From positions 1 to 64,000 of the forward strand of contig PHBC01000002.1 in the NCBI GenBank assembly GCA_002840505.1: a stretch of DNA of 64,000 nucleotides. Reading direction: 5' to 3'. This DNA is from Deltaproteobacteria bacterium HGW-Deltaproteobacteria-2. GTDB taxonomy: Bacteria; Desulfobacterota; Syntrophia; Syntrophales; Smithellaceae. Both the position numbers and the translations under genes were made by a program. The notes beneath the pieces are model-generated. The model saw only the letters and a program-made list of their open reading frames with translations. It did not search any database and had not been told where the DNA came from. Below, piece by piece: positions 1-8,357 of the stretch. The number at the start of each line of letters is the position of its first letter. Within the stretch, counting starts at the first letter, position 1.

Positions 1-1
1 T

Positions 2-1603
2 GCGCTCGACAAGGGTGATTTCCAAACGACAATGCAAAATTTGAACAAGATAGGCATTCTTAATTACGATGATGTTCCGGTAAAAACAAAATCCGGAAAG
101 CGTATCAATACGGATATATATCTCGTCGACAGGGCAGCGTTGGTACAATGTAATATCCGCGACATAAGTGAGCGAAAAAAGACTGAGTCTCAAAGGGAGG
201 CTGCAATCGAGTCGCTGCGAGAGAGTGAGGAGCGGTACAAGGCTCTTTTCGAAAGTTCACTCGATCTTGTTTACATAATTGATTTCGAAGGTCGCTTTAT
301 CGATGCCAACGCCGCCGCCTTGAATCGGCTTGGCTATACCAGGGAAGAAATGCCTTCCCTCAATTTTGCCTCGCTCTTGAGCGAAGATCAGCTTCTGTTT
401 GCTTTCAAAGGAATACAGGAGATTCGTGAAACCGGTATTCAAAGAAGCCTGATGGAGTTCAGGTTACGGTGCAAAGACGGCACCCATATATACGTGGAGA
501 CACACGGATCGGCCATCATGACCAACGGGACACTTGTAGCAATCCAGGCAATCGCCAGAGATATCACCAAACGCAAACTGGCGGAAGAGGCTTTAGAAGA
601 AAGTGAAAGAAAATATCGCCTGCTGGCTGATAACGTCAATGACGTCATTTTCGTTCTGGATATGAATTTGAATTGCACCTATATCAGCCCTTCCGTAAGA
701 ATCCTTAGAGGATATGAACCGGAAGAGGTGTTGAAATTACCGCCCGCTGATGCATTGATGCCCTCCTCCAGGGATTTGGCTATGAAACTCCTGTCCGATA
801 TCATGGACCTGGAGAAGATAAAACAAATAAAGAGTGACGAATCCCGTACGATACCGTTGGAGATGAAGCGAAAAGACGGAACTACCGTGTGGACGGAGGT
901 GAAGTTCTCCTTTATCAGAGATACAAATCAGCAACCAGTGGGCATTATAGGTTTAACCCGCAATATTACCGAGCGCAAACTGGCAGAGGCGAAACTTCTT
1001 GAGACTCTTAACAGCCTCAATAAGGCAGTTGATACAACTATTCAGGTCATGGTCGCTGCAATAGAGGTAAGAGATCCCTATACGGCCGGTCACCAATTCC
1101 GGGTTGCTCATCTGGCCAGTGCCATCGCGACGGAGATGGGATTAGATCAACTGAAAATTGATGGAATAAAGATGGCTGGTTCCATCCACGATATCGGGAA
1201 ATTGTCTATACCCTCAGAAATATTGTCCAAATCCACTAAACTGACAAACATCGAATTTTCTCTGATTCAAGAACACTCCCTGATTGGATACGAGATACTG
1301 AAGGATGTGGAATCTCCCTGGCCGCTGGCACAAATTGTTTATCAGCATCATGAACGGATGGACGGATCCGGCTATCCAAGAAATCTGAAAGGGTATGAAA
1401 TTCTCATGGAAGCCCGCATTATGGCTGTGGCAGACGTGGTGGAGGCCATGGCTTCCTACCGTCCCTATCGACCGTCTTTGGGCATTGATGCCGCCTTGGA
1501 GGAAATTGAGAAAAACAGGGGAATCCTTTATGATGCCACTGTAGTGGATGTCTGCCTGCGATTATTTCGAGAAAAAAGCTATAAACTTATTATTGGAAAA
1601 TAG
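2..1603 (+). CDS. PAS/HD-GYP cyclic-di-GMP phosphodiesterase (5' partial)
   Basis: The frame is open from base 2, so the protein begins before the window; the ATG at 32 lies inside a PAS domain and is probably not the start. The visible part holds the end of one PAS domain (closing in RDISERKK), a second PAS domain (about residues 75-190, closing in ARDITKRK), a third (about 200-325, closing in TRNITERK), and a C-terminal HD-GYP domain. The HD-GYP domain shows HDIGK and HHERMDGSGYP, the metal-binding and signature motifs of phosphodiesterases that hydrolyse c-di-GMP. PAS domains sense small ligands, redox state or light, so this is probably a sensor that lowers c-di-GMP. No transmembrane segment or receiver domain is seen in the visible part. 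The input signal cannot be read from the sequence. Confidence 0.93.
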   Translation, partial: ALDKGDFQTTMQNLNKIGILNYDDVPVKTKSGKRINTDIYLVDRAALVQCNIRDISERKKTESQREAAIESLRESEERYKALFESSLDLVYIIDFEGRFIDANAAALNRLGYTREEMPSLNFASLLSEDQLLFAFKGIQEIRETGIQRSLMEFRLRCKDGTHIYVETHGSAIMTNGTLVAIQAIARDITKRKLAEEALEESERKYRLLADNVNDVIFVLDMNLNCTYISPSVRILRGYEPEEVLKLPPADALMPSSRDLAMKLLSDIMDLEKIKQIKSDESRTIPLEMKRKDGTTVWTEVKFSFIRDTNQQPVGIIGLTRNITERKLAEAKLLETLNSLNKAVDTTIQVMVAAIEVRDPYTAGHQFRVAHLASAIATEMGLDQLKIDGIKMAGSIHDIGKLSIPSEILSKSTKLTNIEFSLIQEHSLIGYEILKDVESPWPLAQIVYQHHERMDGSGYPRNLKGYEILMEARIMAVADVVEAMASYRPYRPSLGIDAALEEIEKNRGILYDATVVDVCLRLFREKSYKLIIGK

Positions 1604-1988
1604 CGGGGGCAGTTTGAACCTTCATTGCGAACATGATAGTGAATGGCGCCAAAGAAAACGATCCTTATCATCTATACTTATTGTCATAAAAACGGCTGGG
1701 TTTCCCTGAAAAGCACGTTATTTTCTTGATATCCCTCCATATGCTGAGGCTCCACCGCATGTTGAGGCCAAGCGAATCATTTTATATATCTCCATTATTC
1801 CCACTTATTAACCTAACCATCTACTATTAAAGGATGAATTCAAGTTTCTTATTATTTTCGTTTGTTGGCAGGCTACTTGCAGTTACTATATGTAGGATGT
1901 TGGTCCTTATGCGAATGAAGGTCCACTCCGAAAAGCGTATAGAGTTGTAACAGATGTTCAACAAGTTAAAAGATCGAGAGGAAAATAT
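1604..1988. other. Non-coding region upstream of the YggT-like gene
   Basis: No convincing gene is present on either strand. The last 100 bases contain a 47-bp element (1891-1937) that recurs before the next small gene (2354-2400). A ribosome site (GAGGAAAA) precedes the ATG at 1989. The rest shows nothing recognisable. Confidence 0.5.
1891..1937 (+). repeat. 47-bp upstream element, copy 1
   Basis: It aligns without gaps to 2354-2400, with 34 of 47 bases identical by hand count. The common core reads TTGGTC, then TTAT, then GAATGAA. It lies about 50 bases before the YggT-like gene. Because both copies precede small genes, a shared control element is possible, but no known promoter class was matched. 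Confidence 0.45.
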
Positions 1989-2348
1989 ATGGACTCATCA
2001 TACAGTTCAGCAACTACTAGGCCTTTATACCGCGGTACCCAGGTTGTCTGGTATATTCTTGGTCTCATTGAAGTGCTATTGGCGTTTCGATTTGGCTTAA
2101 AGCTGCTTGCCGCCAACCCTTCTGCTGGTTTCAGCAGTTTCATTTACATTGTCAGTTATCCATTTGCCGGGCCGTTTCTCAATGTCTTCCATGCCTCGAA
2201 GGTGGAAAGCGGTATTTTTGAATGGACCACCTTGTTGGCCATGTTTGTCTTCTTTTTAATTGCCTGGGGCATTATCAGGCTGTTTTTTATGAGCAAAACA
2301 GTGTCCACGACGGAAGCTGCGGCTAAAATGGACGAAGAAAATAATTAA
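1989..2348 (+). CDS. YggT-like small membrane protein
   Basis: This 119-residue protein has two clear hydrophobic segments, about residues 22-42 (WYILGLIEVLLAFRFGLKLL) and 75-97. Between them lies the stretch YPFAGPFLNVF. The arrangement of a helix, a P-rich re-entrant stretch and a second helix resembles one repeat of the YggT family of membrane proteins, whose role is poorly defined (linked to osmotic stress and cell shape). The C-terminal 20 residues are charged and probably cytoplasmic. The start at 1989 is supported by GAGGAAAATAT just upstream. It is followed by another small gene, 2416-2643, with a related upstream element, and the two may respond to the same signal. The family call is by resemblance only. 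Confidence 0.6.
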   Translation: MDSSYSSATTRPLYRGTQVVWYILGLIEVLLAFRFGLKLLAANPSAGFSSFIYIVSYPFAGPFLNVFHASKVESGIFEWTTLLAMFVFFLIAWGIIRLFFMSKTVSTTEAAAKMDEENN

Positions 2349-2353
2349 GATTC

Positions 2354-2400
2354 TGTATGATCTTGGTCATTATAAGAATGAATGTAGTTTCTGAAAAATG
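2354..2400 (+). repeat. 47-bp upstream element, copy 2
   Basis: This is the second copy of the element at 1891-1937. It ends 15 bases before the ATG at 2416, directly ahead of a strong ribosome binding site (AAGGAGGTGAG). See copy 1 for the alignment. Confidence 0.45.
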
Positions 2401-2415
2401 CAAGGAGGTGAGAAT

Positions 2416-2643
2416 ATGTTAGTTGTTCGTAACGATAATCATTATGATTGCGTCGATGATTTTATGCTGGACAGCCTGATTGAATCCAAAGAGATTGTTA
2501 AATTCAAACGTAACACGGAATGGGTACAAGTAGGAGTAGCCCCGATGAGGGGTAATAAACCTGATAGAGTATTTAACGGCAACAATAAATTGGCGATTAA
2601 TGATTCAATATTTGTCCGCGCAGATCGCAATGCTATTAAATGA
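2416..2643 (+). CDS. Small hypothetical protein, GSU3473-like
   Basis: This soluble protein of 75 residues begins MLVVRNDNHYDCVDDFML. The start is set at 2416, not at the in-frame ATG at 2398, because AAGGAGGTGAG lies just before 2416 and the earlier ATG has no ribosome site. The pattern (an aromatic and charged N-terminus, DSLIESKEIVKFKRNTEWVQVGV, then a short tail with RG and basic residues) resembles small Geobacter-type proteins named after GSU3473. Their function is unknown. No catalytic motif or membrane segment is visible. The gene is preceded by a 47-bp element shared with the YggT-like gene upstream. Confidence 0.65.
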   Translation: MLVVRNDNHYDCVDDFMLDSLIESKEIVKFKRNTEWVQVGVAPMRGNKPDRVFNGNNKLAINDSIFVRADRNAIK

Positions 2644-2729
2644 GCAATCTGCTTTGTTGTAACTTGAGTCTATATAGTAGGCAGTAACTGAGTCATATTG
2701 GAATCGTCAGAATCCATAGGAGTGTGAAC

Positions 2730-3233
2730 ATGGAAGGTAAACGAAGTAAAGACAGTAGTATCATCATGACTCAGCAGATGACTGCTCAAGATGCAAATCT
2801 TGCAGGAAACGTTCATGGCGGGGTTATTATGAAATTCATCGATACCGCGGCCCTCGCCGTTGCGGTTCGTCACGCAAGAGCCAATGCAGTTACGGCCTCC
2901 ATTGACCGGTTGGACTTTCATTATCCGGTTTTTATCGGAGATCTTTTGACTGCACAAGCGAGTCTGAACTTCGTAGGGAAAACATCTATGGAAATAGGGG
3001 TTCGGGTGGAGACCGAAAATCTTATGACGGGACGGATACATCATACATCAACCGCCTATCTGACCTTCGTGGCCCTCGACAAAAGTGGTCGACCTATGCC
3101 GCTACCCCCGCTGATCATCAAGACAGAAGAGGAACAACGTCAAAATCTGGAGGCAAAAACCAGAAGAGAGATGCGTCTGAAAGAAAAGATAAAGGAAAAG
3201 GCAAACCATATCAATGCAGATAGCACTGACTGA
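2730..3233 (+). CDS. Acyl-CoA thioesterase, hotdog fold (YciA/BACH type)
   Basis: This 167-residue protein is predicted to hydrolyse acyl-CoA to free fatty acid and CoA. It carries the family pattern of an N-terminal strand, GNVHGGVIMKFIDTAALAVA (hotdog helix with the catalytic-type acid), and a central strand ending in FHYPVFIGDLL. The C-terminal 40 residues are highly charged (EEEQRQNLEAKTRREMRLKEK) and look like an extended helix. I prefer the ATG at 2730 over the in-frame GTG at 2724 because TAGGA sits 9 bases before the ATG and too close to the GTG. The gene is about 6 kb from the beta-oxidation block and may help recover CoA there, but substrate length cannot be read from the sequence. 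Confidence 0.85.
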   Translation: MEGKRSKDSSIIMTQQMTAQDANLAGNVHGGVIMKFIDTAALAVAVRHARANAVTASIDRLDFHYPVFIGDLLTAQASLNFVGKTSMEIGVRVETENLMTGRIHHTSTAYLTFVALDKSGRPMPLPPLIIKTEEEQRQNLEAKTRREMRLKEKIKEKANHINADSTD

Positions 3234-3287
3234 TTCCGGTTTTATCTAATTATTTAAATTTAAGGCTGAAATTATTATGGTTCAACG

Positions 3288-3806
3288 ATGAAGACGCAAG
3301 ACTTTATAAAACGTGTATTGTTAAAGGATACGACTGTGTCCATCCGGCCGATCCGTGCCGATGACTCTGGCATGGAACAGGATTTTATACGGCACCTGTC
3401 GAAAGAATCCCGCTATTTCCGATTCATGGCGTCGCTTAGGGAATTGTCGCCGAAGAAGCTCAAGTATTTCACCGAAATCGATTACGACCGGCACATGGCC
3501 TTTGTTGCTACCATCATGAGTGATGATAAAGAGCTGGAAATCGGCGTAGCGCGTTATGTGAACACCGAAAATCCCGGTAGTTGTGAGTTTGGCGTAACGG
3601 TAGACGATGCCTGGCATGGCAGCGGTGTGGCAGGGTTGCTGATGACCGCCCTGGAAGATACGGCACGCGAGTGCGGGTTCAAGACGATGGAGGGCATCGT
3701 ACTCCCAAGCAACGACAAGATGCTCAAATTCGCGCAGAAACGTGGCTTCAAAACCCACTCCGTTTCGGGAGAAGCCGATACCGTTCACATCGCACTGCAG
3801 TTGTGA
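3288..3806 (+). CDS. GNAT-family N-acetyltransferase
   Basis: This 172-residue protein has a GNAT fold with the acetyl-CoA loop at about residues 108-122 (DDAWHGSGVAGLLMTALE, a variant of the usual R/Q-x-x-G-x-G/A). The N-terminal half (SIRPIRADDSGMEQDFIRHLSKESRYFRF) is the pattern found in the acetyltransferase domain of PatZ/Pat-type lysine acetylases, which inactivate acyl-CoA synthetases. Here the acetyltransferase domain stands alone, without the large CoA-ligase-like part. A role in acetylating acyl-CoA enzymes is therefore possible but is inference. The ribosome site before 3288 is weak. Confidence 0.8.
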   Translation: MKTQDFIKRVLLKDTTVSIRPIRADDSGMEQDFIRHLSKESRYFRFMASLRELSPKKLKYFTEIDYDRHMAFVATIMSDDKELEIGVARYVNTENPGSCEFGVTVDDAWHGSGVAGLLMTALEDTARECGFKTMEGIVLPSNDKMLKFAQKRGFKTHSVSGEADTVHIALQL

Positions 3807-4033
3807 TCCAGCAATCGGCCGCTCTTCTTCCTTTCTTTATGTTATTTACAACGTCCCAAGACGGAATGACAGATGGTTTAAAATCATGCTTTGCGTAAAG
3901 GAGAAGGGGATTGCTACGCCGACTGAGAGTAGGCTGGAAATGACAAGCAGTGAGCAACTGAAAAACCGTTACTAGAAGTTGTTTTATCGTCAAATTAACG
4001 GATGCTTGAAAAGCTAACTGCAGGAGATAAATC

Positions 4034-5326
4034 ATGCTAAGGAATATCTTGAAAATGGTTTCATCTTTGATGATGAGTTTGTTGCTTGTCAGTTGTGCTT
4101 CTCAAAAATCCATAGCCCCATTTAACGCTACAGATGTCAATCCGGAATTGAATTCAAGCCAGCCTGCGCAGAAGATTGATAACCCGATAGCTGCTTCCCC
4201 GTCTCAACCTGTTAAAGTTTCCAAAGAGGCGATGCCTGTAAACGAACCTGGCTCCGCAATAGAGCAGACAATAGTTTCTAAAACGGAACCTGTGCCAGAA
4301 GATGTTTCCATTACCCTGAATGTGCAGTTTGATACCGGCAAGGCAAACATCAAACCAAAATATCACAATGACATTAAGAGAATTGCCGACGCGATGAACA
4401 AATATCCCGTAAGGACGGTGGTTATCATTGGACATACAGACAATGTCGGCAAAGAGTTGGTCAATGTTAAACTATCCTACCTTCGTGCCGCTAATATAAA
4501 AGCATATCTTGTTCAAAAGTTTGGTATCGATGGTTCACGCATTCGCGTGATCGGGTATGATTACCAAAAACCTATCGCCAGCAACAAAACGAAGGAAGGA
4601 AGACAAGCAAACCGTAGAGGCGAAACCCAAATTGAAACTAATGTGTCCTCTAATGTTGTATATTCTTTTTTTGAAGATTCCGATCTTCCAAAAGGCGGCT
4701 TTTCTATAGTAAATCAGGAATCAATTGATAAAAAGATTAAATCTTTTAAGGAAAGACAGGGGACTGCTTCCTATTTATCAAAAATAGTTAAAGAGCCTAC
4801 GCTGGAACTTTATAAAATGTGGGGTGGGATATTTTCTCATTGTGCCATTCGTATCGAAACAGGTCCACATTCATTTTATCAGCTTGAACTGCAATCTTTA
4901 TCTGATTTGGAAAAAGCAGGCATGAAAGATTTTCATAAAAGCGGGGCGGTAATTACTTTATTCGGAGTGACCACTGATCGTTTTGACATTGTGGAATTTA
5001 CCGACAAAAATGAACGGGCAAAATTGGATAGTATAGGACGCAATTATGCAACAATGTCAATTTGTATTAATAATAAATCTACCAGAAAGACAACTCAATG
5101 GTATCAGGATTGTCTGCGTAGATATGCTGAAAGGTACAATCCTGAAAATACGCTAAAAACCGGGAAACGGACAAAAGTATTCGAATATAATCCTGTAACC
5201 CATAATTGCTGTAACTTTGTAGAAGAGGCCCTGCAGGCTTGTGGATTAGAGCATTGTTTTGATTTGGGGAAAAGCACTAGCCTTTATCATGAAACCGGTC
5301 CGCTGGAAGAAAAAATAAAAGAATAA
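4034..5326 (+). CDS. OmpA-domain lipoprotein with C-terminal papain-like (NlpC/P60-LRAT-like) domain
   Basis: The 430-residue precursor starts with a lipoprotein signal (lipobox LVSC at about residues 18-21). A low-complexity linker (about 22-90) leads to an OmpA/Pal peptidoglycan-binding domain (about 95-205) with NVQFDTGKANIKP, IIGHTDNVG and a terminal R-x-x-R (NRRGE). The remaining ~220 residues are unusual: SHCAIRIETGPHSFYQLEL near 275 and THNCCNFVEEAL near 395. A His followed much later by an NC motif before a helix is the layout of permuted papain-like folds (LRAT and some NlpC/P60 relatives), with the second or first Cys as nucleophile. An acyltransferase or amidase acting at the cell wall is the best guess, not shown. 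A good ribosome site (CAGGAGATAA) precedes the start. Confidence 0.72.
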   Translation: MLRNILKMVSSLMMSLLLVSCASQKSIAPFNATDVNPELNSSQPAQKIDNPIAASPSQPVKVSKEAMPVNEPGSAIEQTIVSKTEPVPEDVSITLNVQFDTGKANIKPKYHNDIKRIADAMNKYPVRTVVIIGHTDNVGKELVNVKLSYLRAANIKAYLVQKFGIDGSRIRVIGYDYQKPIASNKTKEGRQANRRGETQIETNVSSNVVYSFFEDSDLPKGGFSIVNQESIDKKIKSFKERQGTASYLSKIVKEPTLELYKMWGGIFSHCAIRIETGPHSFYQLELQSLSDLEKAGMKDFHKSGAVITLFGVTTDRFDIVEFTDKNERAKLDSIGRNYATMSICINNKSTRKTTQWYQDCLRRYAERYNPENTLKTGKRTKVFEYNPVTHNCCNFVEEALQACGLEHCFDLGKSTSLYHETGPLEEKIKE

Positions 5327-5701
5327 ACTGCTCGTATTCCCCTCCACCAGAAGAAATATCTGATTAAATCATACATTAAAAAATAAACTTGACTTTTATA
5401 TCTCTTCCATATAATGATACCATCAAATGATGGAATCATTATATGGAAGAAGGCGATGGGAGTAGCCCCGAACTTGTGGGACTTTGTTTTTTAGTATGAA
5501 TAAATTCACAACACGTAAAGGCAAAGGCAGGAATCTGTGAATCTTCTTGTGCAGTTTTGTCTCAAAAGACCGGAGTGTATGTAATTCCTCTCCAGGTACG
5601 TTTTACCACCACCACGCCGGTTCGACGGTGGTCGGATAGTCAATGTTGCAAATCAGTTATTTATAGAGAAGCGGTTTATTTAATTCAACAGGAGGTATCA
5701 A
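5327..5701. other. Regulatory leader of the thiolase gene
   Basis: No gene is present. The region holds a promoter and 44-bp palindrome (5389-5448), a short decayed match to the start of a tetR-like gene (to about 5473), and then about 230 bases with a GC-rich hairpin near 5608-5636. It ends in the strong thiolase ribosome site AGGAGG. Confidence 0.6.
5389..5448 (+). promoter_or_regulatory. Promoter with 44-bp palindromic operator (thiolase), copy 1
   Basis: TTGACT (5389-5394) and TATAAT (5410-5415) form a promoter with a short 15-base spacer. From 5405 to 5448 there is a near-perfect palindrome: two 21-base arms starting TTCCATATAATGAT around a 2-base centre, one mismatch. The palindrome covers the -10 box, as expected for a repressor operator. 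The same block recurs at 9130-9188 before the beta-oxidation operon. A TetR-family regulator is encoded between them (8358-9017); that it binds here is inferred. Confidence 0.75.
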
Positions 5702-6874
5702 ATGCGAGATGTATTTATTGTCAGTGCTGTCAGAACGCCGGTTGGCAGGCGAAAAGGGTATTATCGTGAATACATAGCCCCGGAACTGCTTGCTCTTGTA
5801 CTCAACGAGGTTGTCGAACGCGTCCAACTTGACGTAAATCAATTGGACGATGTTATAACCGGATGCGTGTACCAGATCGGCGAACAGGGATTCAACATTG
5901 CGCGAATGGGTGTTCTATCATCACGGCTTCCGGTGACGCTGGGAGGTATCAGTGTGAACCGCCAGTGCGGGAGCAGCCTTTCCGCGATACAACTTGGCGC
6001 GGGAATGATAGCCGCGGGGACTATGGATACGGTAATTGCCAGCGGATGCGAACTCATGTCCAAGTATACCATCAGCTCCGATGTGCAAGGCACGTTACCC
6101 AACGGAGAGAATGCGGGACATCCAATCACGCAATTATACTTGGACCGTTACGGCATGCCGAACCAGATAGTCTCTGCTCAGGCCATAGCCAACCAGTGGA
6201 AAATAACCAAGGAAGAGTGTCAGGATTTTGCCATCGCGAGCCACGAAAAGGCTTTAAAGGCCACGAAAGAAGGCTATTTTAAAAAAGAGATCATGCCTGT
6301 GCGGGGACTGGACAAGGACGGTAACAAAATCCTTTGCGATACCGATGAGCCGATGCGTGCCGGAGTTACCAGGGAAGGACTTGACAGTCTCAAGGTATTG
6401 CCCGGAACCGAATGGATGACAGCAGGTCTTTCCAGCACAGTAACAGACGGGGTGTCCGCGGTGTTGCTCATGAGTGGTGAAAAAGTGAAGAAGCTGGGGC
6501 TGACGCCGCTGGCTCGCGTCGTGGCCAACGCCGTAGTTGGCTCCGACCCTAAGCTAATGCTCACCGGCCCCATGACCGCGACGCCGAAAGTGCTCAAGAT
6601 GGCTGGTTTGAAAATGGACGACATCGACCTCTTCGAAGTGAACGAGGCCTTTGCGCCGATCCCGCTGGCCTGGGCGAAAGAGATCAGGGCCGATATGACG
6701 AAACTCAACGTCAATGGCGGCGCCATGGCGCTGGGACACCCTGTGGGAAACAGCGGGTGCCGTCTCAGTGTCACCGCGATCCATGAGCTGCAACGGCGGA
6801 AAGCGAAATACGCCTTGGTGACCCTCTGCACTGGCGGCGGGCAGGCCCCGGCGACAATATTCGAAAGAGTTTAG
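5702..6874 (+). CDS. Acetyl-CoA acetyltransferase (thiolase)
   Basis: The 390-residue length is typical for a thiolase II, which condenses two acetyl-CoA to acetoacetyl-CoA or cleaves 3-ketoacyl-CoA. The catalytic residues are all visible: nucleophilic Cys near 89 (NRQCGSSLSAIQ), His near 346 (GGAMALGHPVGNSG) and the second Cys near 376 (LCTGGGQA). It has a strong ribosome site (ACAGGAGGTATCAA). It is transcribed alone behind a palindrome-controlled promoter that is nearly identical to the one before the beta-oxidation operon 3.6 kb downstream. This suggests it serves the same pathway, perhaps the last C4 to C2 step. Direction and chain length cannot be told from sequence. Confidence 0.93.
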   Translation: MRDVFIVSAVRTPVGRRKGYYREYIAPELLALVLNEVVERVQLDVNQLDDVITGCVYQIGEQGFNIARMGVLSSRLPVTLGGISVNRQCGSSLSAIQLGAGMIAAGTMDTVIASGCELMSKYTISSDVQGTLPNGENAGHPITQLYLDRYGMPNQIVSAQAIANQWKITKEECQDFAIASHEKALKATKEGYFKKEIMPVRGLDKDGNKILCDTDEPMRAGVTREGLDSLKVLPGTEWMTAGLSSTVTDGVSAVLLMSGEKVKKLGLTPLARVVANAVVGSDPKLMLTGPMTATPKVLKMAGLKMDDIDLFEVNEAFAPIPLAWAKEIRADMTKLNVNGGAMALGHPVGNSGCRLSVTAIHELQRRKAKYALVTLCTGGGQAPATIFERV

Positions 6875-7342
6875 CTTTAAAATTTGTTTATTACTGAAAC
6901 TCCCATTCCGAAAGCGCATAACCTAAATACCCTAAAGGGCACCATGGGGTCACTATAGGCACAACGGAATTGGTAAGTTGTAATGAGACTTTCTGAGAAC
7001 GAGTGTAACAAAGTTTGTCCTTGTTGCCTGAAGGTGGGGGGATAATTCGCTCTAGAAATTTACAAATGCTGCGTTTCGGCGCAGTGCCCTTTAGGGTGAA
7101 AATCAAGGCTCATTGAAGAGTAAGTTGAACTATCCAATAGCCAAGGCGTAGGCGTTCATTAAAGATCGGGTGCCCCGTGTATTAAGAGCATTTTTTCCGG
7201 CATTTACGGCTTAATTTTAATAATTAAACATTGAGCTTTTTTATCAGCAGTTCCCTGTAACAAGGCGTTCGGTGGTTTTTATAGGCCCGCATCATTGAAA
7301 AAATGATGGTCTATAATTCAAAAGCTTTATTAGGAGACTGAA
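6875..7342. other. Intergenic region with MITE-like element
   Basis: The region is non-coding. The main structure is a 169-bp segment bounded by perfect 14-bp inverted repeats (6929-7097). After it, about 240 bases lead to the TatT-like gene, with a ribosome site (TAGGAGACTGAA) at the end. No promoter was assigned with confidence. Confidence 0.5.
6929..7097. repeat. MITE-like element with 14-bp terminal inverted repeats
   Basis: ACCCTAAAGGGCAC at 6929-6942 is matched exactly in inverted form at 7084-7097. The 141 bases between contain no open frame of note. Size, perfect termini and lack of coding capacity fit a miniature inverted-repeat element. No clear target-site duplication is visible, so a simple structured RNA or chance remains possible. 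Confidence 0.5.
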
Positions 7343-8269
7343 ATGATGACAAAAAAGATTAGACTTCTTTTCAAGGGCATCTCAATCATCGGTTTAATTT
7401 TTTTCCTGGCCGTGGGTGTATCCGGGTGCACGGCAACAAGGCACACTGTACAGAATACCGCCGTTACTTTACTGGACACGTCGGTGGATGATCTTGTGGA
7501 TGGCATTATGAGGACAAATAATGGTGCCTTTGTAAAAGACGGTCTCCCCGGGGCTCTGCTGGTGATTACAGGTCTGACCGAACTGGCGCCGACAGATTAT
7601 AAACTGCTGTCAACAACGTCGTTCCTGTATGCTGCATATGCTCTGTTTGTAGAGGACGGAAATGAAGATTACGCCATATCTCTTTACAAGGTTGGAACAG
7701 AATATGCGTTGCGAGCCATGAAAGTCAATAATTCTAAATTCCGTAAAGCTTTAGAAAGTGGGACACCTGTTTATGATGCAGTTAAATTCCTGACTAAAGA
7801 TGATTTGAAAGCTCTGACCTGGTATGGGGTCAATCTTGCCAAGCGGGTAACGCTGCAGTTGGAAACTCCGGATGTGATTATGGATGTCCAGGATGGCATT
7901 GCTGCGGCTAAGCGTGGCAACGAGATTGATCCAAAATATTCCTGGGGGGTCAACTGGGCTGTTCTGGGCGTCTTTTATGCAATTATACCACCCGTAATGG
8001 CCTTGGGCGGAGGAGCTGAAACTTCCCGCGATGCATTTGCTAACGGCAACAAGGCGGAAAATGGTGAATTTGGAGTGATGGATGTATTGCAGGCAAGGTA
8101 TCTTGCTGCACTCATCAAGGATCCGGAAATGTATGACCGGTTGAACAATAGAGTACTGCAAATGGATCCCTGTAAGCTTGGTGGCGGCCTATGTATAGTA
8201 AATGAACTGGCCAAGCAAAAGGCGCGGTATAATCTGGAATATAAATGCAGATACATGGATTGCCCCTGA
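7343..8269 (+). CDS. TRAP-associated TatT-family lipoprotein
   Basis: The 308-residue precursor has a lipoprotein signal with lipobox VSGC (Cys near residue 29). The mature part is almost wholly helical, with repeated motifs (LLSTTSFLYAAYALFVEDG, KRGNEIDPKYSWG). This matches the TatT family of TPR-like periplasmic lipoproteins, whose Treponema member forms a complex with a TRAP solute-binding protein and is thought to bind hydrophobic ligands. Three DctP/TatP-like proteins are encoded 10-20 kb downstream, but no TRAP membrane subunits occur in the window. The start is fixed by TAGGAGACTGAA. Cys residues in the C-terminal tail (DPCKLGGGLC, CRYMDC) are notable. A role in uptake of fatty or aromatic acids is inference. 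Confidence 0.82.
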   Translation: MMTKKIRLLFKGISIIGLIFFLAVGVSGCTATRHTVQNTAVTLLDTSVDDLVDGIMRTNNGAFVKDGLPGALLVITGLTELAPTDYKLLSTTSFLYAAYALFVEDGNEDYAISLYKVGTEYALRAMKVNNSKFRKALESGTPVYDAVKFLTKDDLKALTWYGVNLAKRVTLQLETPDVIMDVQDGIAAAKRGNEIDPKYSWGVNWAVLGVFYAIIPPVMALGGGAETSRDAFANGNKAENGEFGVMDVLQARYLAALIKDPEMYDRLNNRVLQMDPCKLGGGLCIVNELAKQKARYNLEYKCRYMDCP

Positions 8270-8357
8270 CAGTTTATTTTAACATGAGACAAGTTGTTCA
8301 AGCAAAAATTGAAAAATAAACTTGCAAACGATGGAAGCGTACTATAAAATAAAAAAC

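Noticed and set aside
5557-5769. 70-codon plus-strand frame spanning the thiolase start
   Set aside because: It overlaps the ribosome site and first codons of the thiolase in another frame and has no family match.
6274-6831. 185-codon open frame on the minus strand inside the thiolase gene
   Set aside because: It is the antisense shadow of a gene with clear thiolase motifs, and has no ribosome site.
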